A stretch of 64,000 nt of DNA from CAZNUM01 sp964539305. GTDB taxonomy: Bacteria > Fidelibacterota > Marinisomatia > Marinisomatales > TCS55. Each line of letters begins with the position of its first letter. The stretch's first letter is position 1. Positions 43,189-53,337 of the stretch are shown here, piece after piece. The position numbers and the translations under genes are program-made. The notes beneath the pieces are model-generated. The model was not told the DNA's origin, did no database searches, and saw only the letters and a list, made by a program, of their open reading frames with translations. The stretch is from assembly GCA_964539305.1 (NCBI GenBank), contig CAZIIM010000001.1, positions 1 to 64,000 of the forward strand, written 5' to 3'.

Positions 43189-44384
43189 TATTTTTCCAAA
43201 TATAGGGCTTCTTTAGGTGAAATATAAAACGATCTGCGGGCAGCAATATATCCGGCGACCCCAATCATTACGAAAGAGATTATTAATACAGTCAGAACAT
43301 CCGTCCTGTGAATTACCATAGGCAATAAGGGCGTGAAATAGACATCTTCCGGTAATTTAAAAACCCCGAACCGATGCTGGATAACTACCAGACCAAGACC
43401 GGCTAAAAGGCCCGCTAGACTCCCGGCACTGCCAATCATCGTTCCTTGGGTGAGAATGATGCGTTTCACTGTCGATCTTCGGGCTCCCATGACTTGTAAA
43501 ATTCCCAGCTCCCGGATTTTTTGAGCGGTCACCAGAGTAAGGGTTGAAATCAGATTAAAACAGGCCACCACAATAATCAGGCTCAAGACGGCCAAAGCAC
43601 CGATCCGTTCAATTCGCATGGCACTGAACAATTCTTGATGCAGGTCCTCCCAGGTCTCCACTCGGGCAGGTTGAATGAATGGTGCGATCTCCTCTTTCAG
43701 TTTTTCTGCTGCGCTGTAGGATTTTAACCGGACGTCCAGACCATCTACGCCTGTTTTTTTCAGAAACAACTTTCGACCCACTTCTTCCGGAATAAAGACC
43801 AGCCGATCATCGAAATCCAGAACCTTTACCTGGAAGATTCCACCGACCACACATTGAATCTGAAGGGGGAGGGTTAATCCAATACTTTGATCGATAGGGC
43901 TCATAAGGCGGACCCGGTCACCGATTTCAACATTCAAGCGTCGGGCCACTAAATCCCCCAGGTAAACGACCGGCAGGGCGTAATTTTCGCTCCCCTGTTC
44001 TAACCTAAAATCATAAAAATCCGGTACCCTTTCCAGATCCAGGGCTTTAAAGGTTACCATGCGCTGAGCGTCCCCTCTTCCGAGAATTAACCCCTTCCGT
44101 TCCTGAAAAGGTAAAACCTGCATCACCTCTGGAAACGTCTGAAGTTTAGCCACAAGCTTATCTACGGTAGCATTTTGAATTCCGACAATTCGTAGATCAC
44201 CTTCCAGCCCTACAATCCGATCGACGACCCGGGATTCAAATCCATTCAAAACAGCAATGGATAGGATCATGGCAAAGCAACCCACCGCCAGACCGACTAT
44301 GGCAATCCATCCGTTCATACGACTGGGGCCAGATCCTTTGCCCCCCAGCATGAATCTACGGGCTATGTAGAGGGGGAAATTCAT
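43188..44384 (-). CDS. LolC/LolE-family permease (second copy)
   Basis: A 398-aa MacB/FtsX-type permease: an N-terminal helix (GWIAIVGLAVGCFAMILSIA), a large periplasmic domain, and three C-terminal helices. The start at 44384 is chosen because its ATG overlaps the stop of the first permease (ATGA) and gives MNFPLYIARRF, the expected family N-terminus; a frame from 44438 would overlap by 58 bp. Confidence 0.9.
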   Translation of the reverse strand: MNFPLYIARRFMLGGKGSGPSRMNGWIAIVGLAVGCFAMILSIAVLNGFESRVVDRIVGLEGDLRIVGIQNATVDKLVAKLQTFPEVMQVLPFQERKGLILGRGDAQRMVTFKALDLERVPDFYDFRLEQGSENYALPVVYLGDLVARRLNVEIGDRVRLMSPIDQSIGLTLPLQIQCVVGGIFQVKVLDFDDRLVFIPEEVGRKLFLKKTGVDGLDVRLKSYSAAEKLKEEIAPFIQPARVETWEDLHQELFSAMRIERIGALAVLSLIIVVACFNLISTLTLVTAQKIRELGILQVMGARRSTVKRIILTQGTMIGSAGSLAGLLAGLGLVVIQHRFGVFKLPEDVYFTPLLPMVIHRTDVLTVLIISFVMIGVAGYIAARRSFYISPKEALYLEK

Positions 44385-45577
44385 TCGTAACGCAGAGATT
44401 GGGCTGGTTGGATCCTGCTCGCTCGGATTGTCGGCCACAGGGAAGCTAAAAGGGCACCAACGATTCCGAATCCGGTCACCCCCAGAATGGATGAAAAATC
44501 AATTTGTATTGGAACGTGGTCCATAAAATAGACTTCTTCAGGAATGGCCAGAATCTGATAGCGAACCTGAATCCAGCTGAGCAATACCGCCAGGGCCACC
44601 CCCAATAGGGAGCCACCACACCCCACGAAAAAACCTTCGTATAAAAAAATCTTTCTTAAATCTCCCCGTCTAATTCCCATGGAGAGCAAAACACCAATTT
44701 GCCGCACTTTTTCCACTACAATCATGGTCAGGGCGGAAACAATATTGACAATCCCAACAATGGCAATCAGACCAAAAATAATTAAAATCGGCCAGCGCTG
44801 AATATTCATCCATTTGAAGAGATTTCTGTTTTTCTCGATCCAGGTCGTGACCATGTAGGGATAGGGTAGAATATCCGAAAGTTGTTGTTCCAAATTCGGC
44901 ACCCTTTCAACCGATTCCAGACGCAGGATATGACCGGAAACCTGATTCCTGTAGGCAAACAGCTTTTGGGCTGTCTTTAATTGGATATAGGTTAATGATT
45001 GATCGTATTCAATCAAACCAGAATGAAACAGTCCGGCAATTTTCAATGCTTTCAGTCGAGGGCGGGGCCGTGTCATGGATTTCAGGTCAAATAACACCAA
45101 CTGATCCCCCATCTGAAGATTCAATTGTTGTGCCAAGCGATTTCCCAGAATGATTTCGTTGGGATTCAGACGGGTGGAACCGGCGATTAAAATTTTGTTT
45201 AAGTAGGCTAAACCGGCTGAATCCGTCCCTTCCACCATAATTCCCTCGGCCTGACCGCCTTTCCTTAGCAACCCCGGTGCCTGAATATATCGGGAGTGTA
45301 AAATTTTCCCCGATCCCTGTGCCAGGAGACTGTCCAGCCGGGGAAGGTCTTCTTTCATGGGCTTGTTTAAAAAATGATGAATTCGCACATGCCCGTCGAA
45401 ATCGGCAATTTTCGCCGACAGGGTCTGTTCAAATCCTTTTAAAATAAACAGAGTAATCAACAGGGCAGCAATCCCGATGGAAAGACCCACCGTAGCTAAA
45501 ATCGCTGCCACACGGGTGAAGCTGCCCTTCCGCGTGGTTCGAAGCTGATGAGACGCCAGATAAAAGGGCAGATTCAC
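44381..45577 (-). CDS. LolC/LolE-family permease (first copy)
   Basis: A 398-aa FtsX-type permease with the N-terminus MNLPFYLASHQLRTTRKGS and helices near ~25-45, ~270-295, ~320-345 and ~370-390. Two homologous permeases plus LolD suggest a heterodimeric LolCE. It follows lysS by 8 bp and overlaps the second permease by 4 nt. Confidence 0.9.
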   Translation of the reverse strand: MNLPFYLASHQLRTTRKGSFTRVAAILATVGLSIGIAALLITLFILKGFEQTLSAKIADFDGHVRIHHFLNKPMKEDLPRLDSLLAQGSGKILHSRYIQAPGLLRKGGQAEGIMVEGTDSAGLAYLNKILIAGSTRLNPNEIILGNRLAQQLNLQMGDQLVLFDLKSMTRPRPRLKALKIAGLFHSGLIEYDQSLTYIQLKTAQKLFAYRNQVSGHILRLESVERVPNLEQQLSDILPYPYMVTTWIEKNRNLFKWMNIQRWPILIIFGLIAIVGIVNIVSALTMIVVEKVRQIGVLLSMGIRRGDLRKIFLYEGFFVGCGGSLLGVALAVLLSWIQVRYQILAIPEEVYFMDHVPIQIDFSSILGVTGFGIVGALLASLWPTIRASRIQPAQSLRYE

Positions 45578-45585
45578 GGAGGGAA

Positions 45586-47079
45586 TTATTTATCCTCAGA
45601 TCGCAGTACCGGAAACAGGATGACATCCTTGATCCATCTGTTTTCAGTGAGCAACATCACCAGACGATCAATTCCCAGTCCCACCCCTCCGGTCGGTGGC
45701 ATGCCGCATTCCATGGCCTGGAGGAAATTTTCGTCCACCGGGTGAGCTTCTTCATCCCCTTTTTCTTTCAAGCGGGCCTGGGATTCAAACCGGTTCCGCT
45801 GATCTATCGGATCATTCAGTTCGGTAAAGGCATTAGCAAATTCTGCCCCGCCAATAAACAGTTCAAACCGTTCCACCAGGTCTGGCCCCTTGCTGCGGTG
45901 ACGTTTAGCCAGAGGTGAGATGGCACGGGGATAATCGGTCACAAAGGTTGGTTGAATCAACTCCGGTTCCACCAGTTGACTCATAATCTTGTCCAGTAAA
46001 ATGCCGTAATTGGCGTCTTTCGGAACATCCACATGTTTCGTTTTACACAAGGATTTTAATTCAGCCTCATCCGCCTGGGATAAATCTTTCCCTGTCGCAT
46101 CCTCCAACAGGTCTAGAATGGGGCAGCGGGAAAAAGGCTTGGACAAATCAATATCCATCCCCCCCCAGTTTAACTGAAGCTTATTCATCATTTCAGCCGT
46201 AGACCGTACCAACAATTCAACCTGCTCCATCTGGTCTTCATAATCGGTATATGCTTCGTACCATTCCAGCATGGTGAATTCAGGGTTATGATTGCGATCC
46301 ATACCTTCATTCCTGAAATCTTTGGATAATTCATAGACTTTTCCAAAGCCACCGATGATAAGCCGTTTCAGATATAATTCGTCGGCGATCCTCAGATACA
46401 GGGTTTGATCCAGGGCATTGTGGTAGGTGGTAAAGGGTCGGGCGTTGGCACCCCCGTAGAGGGGTTGCAGGACCGGCGTTTCCACTTCCAGAAAACCCCG
46501 TTCATCCAGGAAGGCTCGAACGTGGGCAATTATTTTAGCTCGTTTAACGAACGTTTCCCGGACCTGGGGATTTAATATCAGATCCAGGTGGCGGTTCCGG
46601 TAGCGCATTTCCTTATCTGAAAAAGCATCGAATACGGAGCCATCTTTCTCTTTCACAACCGGCAGCGGTCGAATGGATTTACATAGAATTGTCAGAGCAT
46701 CGGTATGAATCGTGATTTCTCCCGTTTTCGTCTTAAAGACATAACCGGTTACACCGACAAAATCACCCAGATCAAGCAACTTGAACTGGTCATAGATTTC
46801 CTCACCCACATCATCCCTGCGAATGAAAATCTGGATTTTCCCATGTGAATCCTGCAGGTGAAAGAAAGATGCCTTACCCATCTTCCTTAATGACATAATC
46901 CGTCCCGCCAGCGTTACGGTTTTTCCTTCAAAGGTGTCATAGGAACCAAGGATCGCCTCGCTTTGGGTATCCGGTTTAAAAGTATGGGGATAAGGATCCA
47001 CCCCGGCCGTGCGGAGTTTTTCCAGTTTCTCCCTTCGAAATTCGATAATCTGTTTCAGGCTTTTATGTTCATCTGCCAT
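45586..47079 (-). CDS. lysS: Lysyl-tRNA synthetase (class II)
   Basis: A 497-aa enzyme. The N-terminal OB-fold anticodon domain (VTLAGRIMSLRKMGKASFFHL) is followed by the class II core with motif 2 FRNEGMDRNHNPEFTMLEWY and motif 3 GLGIDRLVMLLT. It overlaps the prfB stop by 11 bp, and the prfB-lysS pairing is widespread in bacteria. Confidence 0.97.
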   Translation of the reverse strand: MADEHKSLKQIIEFRREKLEKLRTAGVDPYPHTFKPDTQSEAILGSYDTFEGKTVTLAGRIMSLRKMGKASFFHLQDSHGKIQIFIRRDDVGEEIYDQFKLLDLGDFVGVTGYVFKTKTGEITIHTDALTILCKSIRPLPVVKEKDGSVFDAFSDKEMRYRNRHLDLILNPQVRETFVKRAKIIAHVRAFLDERGFLEVETPVLQPLYGGANARPFTTYHNALDQTLYLRIADELYLKRLIIGGFGKVYELSKDFRNEGMDRNHNPEFTMLEWYEAYTDYEDQMEQVELLVRSTAEMMNKLQLNWGGMDIDLSKPFSRCPILDLLEDATGKDLSQADEAELKSLCKTKHVDVPKDANYGILLDKIMSQLVEPELIQPTFVTDYPRAISPLAKRHRSKGPDLVERFELFIGGAEFANAFTELNDPIDQRNRFESQARLKEKGDEEAHPVDENFLQAMECGMPPTGGVGLGIDRLVMLLTENRWIKDVILFPVLRSEDK

Positions 47080-48215
47080 TTTCTTTAGATTCCCCTTCCA
47101 GTGTGTTAACCGTAGTTTTCGAGCCCAGCCGTGCCATCAGAAAAGCCCTGATAAATCCATCAATATCCCCATCCATCACCGCTTGAATATTCCCCGTTTC
47201 ATAATCGGTTCTATGGTCTTTTACCATATTGTAGGGGTGGAATACATAAGACCTGATCTGACTGCCCCAGCCAATATCCAATTTCTGATTTTCCAGCTCT
47301 TTCACAGCTTCTTTTTCCTTATCCTGTTCCAGTTTATAGAGACGAGCTTTTAAAACTTTCAAGGCCTGGGCCTTATTTTTATGCTGACTACGTTCATTCT
47401 GACACTGAACCACAATTCCGGAGGGAATATGAGTAATCCGGATGGCCGAGTCGGTCTTGTTCACGTGCTGGCCTCCCGCACCACTGGCCCGGTAGGTGTC
47501 AATCCGCAGATCATTGGGATCAATTTCAATTTCAATTTCTTCGTCTGTCGAAGGATATACAAACACCGACACAAAAGAAGTGTGACGACGGCTATTGGAA
47601 TCAAACGGTGATATCCGCACCAGCCGGTGGATTCCCGCTTCCGCCTTCAGCAATCCGTACGCATAATCGCCTTTCACTTCCATGGTCAGATCCTTGATCC
47701 CCGCTTCATCCCCCGGTTGGTAATCCATGATCGTTTTTTTGAATCCTTTCCGTTCAATCCAGCGGGAATACATCCGGAACAACATTTCTGCCCAGTCCTG
47801 GCTCTCGGTTCCCCCGGCTCCGGGATGGATGGTGACAATCGCATCCTGGATATCCATCGGATCGCCGAGGGTCAACCTCAGTTCCAAGTCATTAATGGAT
47901 GTCTGGAATTTTGCGAGTTCTTCCTGAACCTCTTCCAGTGTGGTTTCACCCGCTTCCGCAAACTCCAACAAAACTTCAATATCCCCGTACTGTCGGTCTA
48001 AATCGGACCACATGGTCAGTTCTTTTTCAATCAGGGAAATCTTCTTGAGGGTGGCAGAAGCGGAGCGCTGGTCGTTCCAGAAGTCAGCCGCGGAGGATTG
48101 CACCCGCAGGCGTTCTAAATCTTTTTCCTTGGAAGCTCGGTCAAAGATACCTCCGGAATTCCAGGTATTTTTCCTTAACCGTGTTAAACTGTTCTTTTAA
48201 ATCACTTAATTCCAT
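47069..48215 (-). CDS. prfB: Peptide chain release factor 2, with programmed +1 frameshift
   Basis: RF2 ends translation at UGA and UAA. The anticodon-like SPF tripeptide (RISPFDSNSRRH) and catalytic GGQ (ASGAGGQHVNKTD) are present. The first 24 codons from ATG 48215 end at CTT-TGA (48141-48146). Shifting +1 to CTT-GAC continues as LDRASKEKDLERLR into the long frame that runs to 47069, giving about 381 residues. An internal Shine-Dalgarno, GGAGG, lies 3 nt before the slip codon. This is the classical self-regulation by RF2 level. Confidence 0.95.
48140..48154 (-). other. RF2 recoding site
   Basis: On the minus strand GGAGG-TAT-CTT-TGA-C: an internal SD, the slip codon CTT and the in-frame UGA followed by C, matching the known prfB site almost exactly. 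Confidence 0.95.
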
Positions 48216-48270
48216 AATCCAAATTTACTGATTTGTGCAAGCCACCTCTTAGAAAAAAAGCGACTTTCCA

Positions 48271-49020
48271 TTAAGTCCAGAATTTCAAACCGGTCAAAGC
48301 CGCCACACCCAGTAGCATCATGACCATTTGGATGAGGGATTTGCGCGCATCGGTGGAATGGTGCATTTCGGGAATTAAATCCGACCCAGCGATATAAATA
48401 AAACCCCCGGCGGTAATGGGAATCAACCATTGAGTGATTCCTTCCATGTAGGTCCCAAATAAAAGGGCAGCTCCGGCCCCTACCACCGCCATGAGGGAAG
48501 ATAAAAAATTCAACCACAAGGCTTTTTTCACCGTGAGCCCACCATGGACCAGAACACTGAAATCACCGATTTCCTGGGGGATTTCATGGAAGAGGACAGC
48601 AATGGTCGCTGCAATGCCAAGTGGAATACTGACGGTGTAGGTGACGGCAATCAAAACACCGTCAATAAAATTGTGCATTCCATCTCCAACAATATTCATC
48701 GGTACGATCGGGTGGACATGTTTTTCACTCGTGGGGATATGACAGTGGCGCCAGCGGAAAAACTTTTCTATGATAAAAAAGCTCATTAATCCGCCGATGA
48801 TTAACAGCGAAACGACCGTCGGGTTCGACCCGTTGGTAAAGGCTTCCGGTAATAAATGGATAAAGGCACTCCCAAACAAAGTTCCTGCTGCAAAGCTGAC
48901 CAGATAAATCATCAGGGTACCCAGAACACGGGTGGAAAGAGAGAGCGCCACAACCCCAATCAGGGACATGAGGCTGATAATCAGGACACTGCCGAAGGTG
49001 TAAATCCAAACAGGATTCAT
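48271..49020 (-). CDS. ZIP-family metal transporter
   Basis: A 249-aa protein with about eight transmembrane helices. The metal-binding helices carry HNFIDGVLIA (helix IV) and HEIPQEIGDF (helix V), the ZIP signature. A His-rich loop (WRHCHIPTSEKHVHP) lies between helices III and IV. It probably imports zinc, iron or manganese; the exact ion cannot be told. Confidence 0.93.
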   Translation of the reverse strand: MNPVWIYTFGSVLIISLMSLIGVVALSLSTRVLGTLMIYLVSFAAGTLFGSAFIHLLPEAFTNGSNPTVVSLLIIGGLMSFFIIEKFFRWRHCHIPTSEKHVHPIVPMNIVGDGMHNFIDGVLIAVTYTVSIPLGIAATIAVLFHEIPQEIGDFSVLVHGGLTVKKALWLNFLSSLMAVVGAGAALLFGTYMEGITQWLIPITAGGFIYIAGSDLIPEMHHSTDARKSLIQMVMMLLGVAALTGLKFWT

Positions 49021-49073
49021 ATCAGATAAAAATCATTCCAGGATGTCAGGTCAAACCTGTTGTTAGAAATAGC

Positions 49074-49850
49074 TCAGTCGCCGGAGGAAATGAACATTTT
49101 TTCATTTAAATACCGTCGCAGGTCCATTTCATCCATTCCGATATGAACAAACCGCCCATTCTCCGCCACGGAAATCCGGGCTTTTTCTTCCGAAACCAGC
49201 ACAACGATAGCATCCGTTTCCTCACTAATGCCCAGGGCGGCCCGGTGGCGGGTCCCCATTTCAGGATCGATCATTTTACTATCGGTGAGGGGCAGAATAC
49301 AGGCAGCGGCATCAATTAAGTCATTTTGAATAATCACGGCGCCATCATGCAAGGGCGATCCAGGATTGAATATGGAGACCAAGAGAGGTGCGGTTACCTC
49401 CGCTTTGAGTTGGGTCCCCAGCTCCTTGTAGGAGCGGAGTCCCGTCTCCCGCTGTATCACAATCAAGGCGCCCCATTTCCGTTCCTGTAATAGTTTTGTG
49501 GCTTCCACAATAGCTTCCAAAGTCCGGGAAGTTCCCAGGCGAAAGATTTTCTGGAAGAAACGGGTTTGCCCCACATAAATCAACAGGCGCCGCAATTCAG
49601 GTTGAAATAGAATCACAAAGGCGACTACCCACACCGTTTGGAATTGATTAACCAACCAGGAGGTAGCCCGCAGGCCAAAGGCGTTAAACAGGAAAGAGGC
49701 AATCAGCAGGATGATCAGACCTACCAACATCTGTCCCGCCCGGGTTCCTTTAAAATAGTGGTAAACCCGGTAAAACAACCAGCTGACCAGGAGAAGGTCG
49801 ATGATATCGATCAAGGTAACGGTGAGAAACCCGATTTTAAATAAAACCAT
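49074..49850 (-). CDS. cdaA: Diadenylate cyclase (c-di-AMP synthase)
   Basis: A 258-aa protein with three N-terminal membrane helices (~10-80) and a DAC domain with DGA (169-171, LHDGAVII) and RHR (201-203, GTRHRAALG), the catalytic signatures. It makes the second messenger c-di-AMP. No cdaR partner or glmM follows; the neighbour is folP, 8 bp upstream. Confidence 0.95.
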   Translation of the reverse strand: MVLFKIGFLTVTLIDIIDLLLVSWLFYRVYHYFKGTRAGQMLVGLIILLIASFLFNAFGLRATSWLVNQFQTVWVVAFVILFQPELRRLLIYVGQTRFFQKIFRLGTSRTLEAIVEATKLLQERKWGALIVIQRETGLRSYKELGTQLKAEVTAPLLVSIFNPGSPLHDGAVIIQNDLIDAAACILPLTDSKMIDPEMGTRHRAALGISEETDAIVVLVSEEKARISVAENGRFVHIGMDEMDLRRYLNEKMFISSGD

Positions 49851-49858
49851 ACTTCTCT

Positions 49859-50695
49859 TTATCCAATAGCGATTTTATCAGCAATAGTAATTACCCGTTT
49901 CATCGCCTGTACATCATGAACCCGCATAATACGGGCACCCGCCAGAACACCCGCCGTTACAGCAGCGGCGGTACCTTCCAATCGTTCCTCCACGGGTAAA
50001 TTCAATACCTGCCCAATAAGGGACTTTCGTGAAGGACCTAGTAAAACCGGATATCCCATGGCTACAATTTGCTCCAATTTGCGGATCAATTCAAAATTAT
50101 CCTCCAACCGCTTTCCAAACCCAATCCCAGGATCCAAAATAATATTTTCCGGTTTAATCCCCGCGTTCAAGGCCTGTTCAATCCTGGTGCGGAAATAAGT
50201 TTTGATTTCATCCATGAGATCGCTGTAGCGAGGGTCTGTTTGCATATCCCGTGGTGTTCCCTTAATATGCATAATTACCACGGGAACGGCCGCCTGGGCA
50301 GCAACCCTGGCCATCTGGGGATCAAAGGAGAGGCCACTGATGTCATTAATCAGACTGGCACCGCTTTCCAAGGCCTGTTCCGCTACGCTTGACTTATAGG
50401 TATCCACTGAAATCAGGCCGTCGAATTCCGAACGTAGATCCTGGATGAGTGGAATGATCCGATTTAGTTCTTCTTCCGGAGCTACGGGATCGGCACCGGG
50501 GCGGGTGGATTCCCCGCCGATATCAATAATATCGGCACCGTTTTGAATCATATCCCGGGCGTGTTGCAAGGCCGCGCTTGTTTTGAAATACTGACCACCG
50601 TCGGAAAAAGAATCGGGAGTAACATTCAAAATTCCCATGAGCAGGGTTCGTGGGTACCCTACCGATTGCCACTGGTAATACTCCTCAATCGTCAT
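49859..50695 (-). CDS. folP: Dihydropteroate synthase
   Basis: A 278-aa TIM-barrel enzyme of folate synthesis. LMGILNVTPDSFSDGG, IDIGGESTRPGADPV, ILDPGIGFGKRLEDN and GPSRKSLIG are present. The folP-cdaA pair, downstream of ftsH, is common in many phyla. Confidence 0.97.
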   Translation of the reverse strand: MTIEEYYQWQSVGYPRTLLMGILNVTPDSFSDGGQYFKTSAALQHARDMIQNGADIIDIGGESTRPGADPVAPEEELNRIIPLIQDLRSEFDGLISVDTYKSSVAEQALESGASLINDISGLSFDPQMARVAAQAAVPVVIMHIKGTPRDMQTDPRYSDLMDEIKTYFRTRIEQALNAGIKPENIILDPGIGFGKRLEDNFELIRKLEQIVAMGYPVLLGPSRKSLIGQVLNLPVEERLEGTAAAVTAGVLAGARIMRVHDVQAMKRVITIADKIAIG

Positions 50696-50739
50696 TGATT
50701 AATTGGAAAAGCGCGAATGACGCTCCCCAGGATTTTAGA

Positions 50740-52803
50740 TTAGGCCTTTTTTGCTGGCTTTGGGGAAGAAACCTTCGGTTTTGTCGAGCGCCGTTTGCTG
50801 GCAGTTCTTTTCCGTTTTGGCTGTCCATTATTGGGACGAATGATCTTCTTCCCTTCCAGAATCCGCATTACTTCTTTGCCGTCAATGGTTTCGTGTTCCA
50901 ACAGGGCCTGAGCCAGATTATGAAGAATCTGAACATTATTCTTCAACACCTCTTCGGCTGTTGTCTGAGCTCGACGGATAATTCGTACGACTTCCTCATC
51001 AATCATTCTGGCGGTGGATTCGCTGTAATCCCGGTGCCGTTGTATTTCCCTCCCCAGGAAAATTTCCTCACTCTTTTTACCGAATGTCATGGGGCCAAGA
51101 ACTTCGCTCATGCCCCATTCACAGACCATTTTCCGCGCAATTTCCGTTGCTTGTTCAATATCATTCCCGGCACCGGTGGTCATTTCGTTAAAAATTAACT
51201 GCTCTGCAGCCCGTCCGCCCATCAGAATCGCCAATCGGCCCTCAATATAATCCTTGGCATAGCCATGTTTTTCATCAATCGGCAATTGCATGGTTACTCC
51301 CAGCGCCCGGCCACGGGGAATAATGGTAACTTTATGGATCGGGTCCGCCCCGGGGATCCGTGATGCAACCAGGGTATGGCCTGCCTCATGGTAGGCAGTG
51401 GTTTTCTTTTCCTTATCGGACAGAACCACACTTTTACGCTGGACTCCCATCATGACCTTATCTTTGGCCTCTTCGAAGTCTTCCATCTCGACGGCTGCTT
51501 TCCGTTTCCGGGCCGCCAGCAATGCTGCTTCATTGACAATATTTTCCAGATCCGCACCCACCATTCCAGGCGTACCCTTGGCGATAGCTTCCAGATCCAC
51601 GTTTCGCTTATTAATTACGATCTTTTTCACATGGACCTTTAAAATCCCCAGGCGTCCTTTCAGGTCCGGGATATCCACTACCACTTGCCGGTCGAACCGA
51701 CCCGGTCGCAAAAGGGCCGGATCCAAGACGTCCGGACGATTGGTGGCCGCCATTAGAATAATATTGGTGTTGGCCTCAAATCCGTCCATCTCCACCAACA
51801 GCTGGTTCAATGTCTGTTCCCGTTCATCGTGACCACCGCCAAGGCCGGCGCCCCGCTGGCGTCCAACCGCATCCAGTTCATCGATGAAAATAATACAGGG
51901 GGCATTCTTTTTCCCCTGTTCAAACAAATCACGAACCCGTGAGGCACCGACTCCCACAAACATTTCCACGAAGTCAGCGCCGCTGAGACTGAAAAACGCC
52001 ACATTGGCCTGTCCCGCCACAGCCCGCGCCAAAAGGGTCTTCCCCGTGCCCGGCGGCCCAACCAGCAATACACCCTTCGGAATGGTGGCTCCCAGTTTCT
52101 GGTACCGCTTCGGACGCTTTAAAAAATCGACAACTTCCTTCAGCTCTTCCTTGGCTTCCACACATCCAGCTACATCATCAAAGGTAACGCGCGGCATGTC
52201 GGAGGTCCAGATCTTGGCCCTGCTTTTCCCAAAATTGAAAATATTTTTCATGCCGCCACCGCCCCCCTGCATCCGGCGCATTAAAAAGATCCAGAAAGCC
52301 AGGATGGCCAGCCAGGGTAAAATGTTCAGAAAATAGCCGGTCCAGTCGATTGTTCGTTCTTTGAACGTGTATTCCACGTTGTACTGATCCCATTCATTCA
52401 GAACTTCATGGTCAATAAACGGCAGGGTAACGTAAAAACGGGTCACATTCTCGGTTGTGCCTAAATCCGTCAAAATAGTCTGGGGCGTAGAAAGTTTTCC
52501 GTGAAAGACGTTGTCCACAATCGCTGCCTTTTCAATCAGACCCTGGGTTAAAAATTCCCGGTAATCAGGATATTCTATTTCAATTTCGCTCTTATTCTTG
52601 CTGGTTAGTAAACCGGAAAGAAAAACAGCCGTAAGAATAATAATAATCCAGATAATCGAGGTTTTACCGGCCCGCTTCCATTGAAATTCATCTTTTCCCT
52701 TTTGCCCGGGGGGAAGAGACGGCTTATTCCCAGGTCCCTTGGGCCCTCGGGGTCCTCGATTTTTTTTCGGTTCTTTAGGTTGCTTAGATTTCAAATCACT
52801 CAC
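50740..52803 (-). CDS. ftsH: ATP-dependent zinc metalloprotease FtsH
   Basis: A 687-aa membrane AAA+ protease. Two N-terminal helices (~45-65 and ~160-180) bracket a periplasmic domain. The AAA module has Walker A GPPGTGKTLLARAVA and FIDELDAVGRQRG, and the protease zinc site is HEAGH with later ligand in GAGNDIEQATEIA. The C-terminus is strongly basic (KRKRTASKRRSTKPK). The Pro/Gly/Lys-rich first 40 residues are unusual but look real. Overlaps hpt by 8 bp. Confidence 0.97.
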   Translation of the reverse strand: MSDLKSKQPKEPKKNRGPRGPKGPGNKPSLPPGQKGKDEFQWKRAGKTSIIWIIIILTAVFLSGLLTSKNKSEIEIEYPDYREFLTQGLIEKAAIVDNVFHGKLSTPQTILTDLGTTENVTRFYVTLPFIDHEVLNEWDQYNVEYTFKERTIDWTGYFLNILPWLAILAFWIFLMRRMQGGGGGMKNIFNFGKSRAKIWTSDMPRVTFDDVAGCVEAKEELKEVVDFLKRPKRYQKLGATIPKGVLLVGPPGTGKTLLARAVAGQANVAFFSLSGADFVEMFVGVGASRVRDLFEQGKKNAPCIIFIDELDAVGRQRGAGLGGGHDEREQTLNQLLVEMDGFEANTNIILMAATNRPDVLDPALLRPGRFDRQVVVDIPDLKGRLGILKVHVKKIVINKRNVDLEAIAKGTPGMVGADLENIVNEAALLAARKRKAAVEMEDFEEAKDKVMMGVQRKSVVLSDKEKKTTAYHEAGHTLVASRIPGADPIHKVTIIPRGRALGVTMQLPIDEKHGYAKDYIEGRLAILMGGRAAEQLIFNEMTTGAGNDIEQATEIARKMVCEWGMSEVLGPMTFGKKSEEIFLGREIQRHRDYSESTARMIDEEVVRIIRRAQTTAEEVLKNNVQILHNLAQALLEHETIDGKEVMRILEGKKIIRPNNGQPKRKRTASKRRSTKPKVSSPKPAKKA

Positions 52804-53335
52804 TCGGGGTTCCTTCCAGACGAAAAATGCCCTTTAAATTTCGAAATTTCTGTTCATAATCCAGCCCATATCCTACGACGAATTCAGGCGGAATTTCAAA
52901 TCCTACCCAGTCGATCGGAAAATCCACGTCGGCAATATCCCACTTTACCAACAGAGACACTATCGTCACCGAGGCTGGGCTGGCTTCCAACATCCTGTCC
53001 CGGATAAACTTAATGGTCAAACCGGAATCAATAATATCCTCCACAATAATTACGTGGCGATCGGTAATCTCAGCGGATATATCCTTTAAAAGCCGAACCG
53101 TGCCAGTGGACCGGGTACCTGAGTAACTGGACAGCTTAATAAAATCCACTTCACAGTCGATATCCATTGCTCGAATGAGATCCGATGCGAAAATAAAACT
53201 GCCATTCAAGATACCAATCATAATAGGGGTTTTATCTCGGAATTTCTCCGATAATTCCCCGGCAATTTCTTGGACCCGGGCACGAATCTTTTCTTCTGAC
53301 AGAAATGGAACTAACTGGTAGGAATCTTTCTCCAT
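52796..53335 (-). CDS. hpt: Hypoxanthine phosphoribosyltransferase
   Basis: A 179-aa PRTase with the PRPP loop VIIVEDIIDSGLTI and the substrate loop SSYSGTRSTGTVRLL. It salvages hypoxanthine and guanine. It lies between tilS and ftsH, the classical tilS-hpt-ftsH arrangement. Confidence 0.96.
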   Translation of the reverse strand: MEKDSYQLVPFLSEEKIRARVQEIAGELSEKFRDKTPIMIGILNGSFIFASDLIRAMDIDCEVDFIKLSSYSGTRSTGTVRLLKDISAEITDRHVIIVEDIIDSGLTIKFIRDRMLEASPASVTIVSLLVKWDIADVDFPIDWVGFEIPPEFVVGYGLDYEQKFRNLKGIFRLEGTPSE

Positions 53336-53337
53336 GG

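Noticed and set aside
48206..48517. 103-codon minus-strand frame over the end of the ZIP gene
   Set aside because: It overlaps the ZIP transporter in another frame, runs into the prfB start, and lacks a family or signal.
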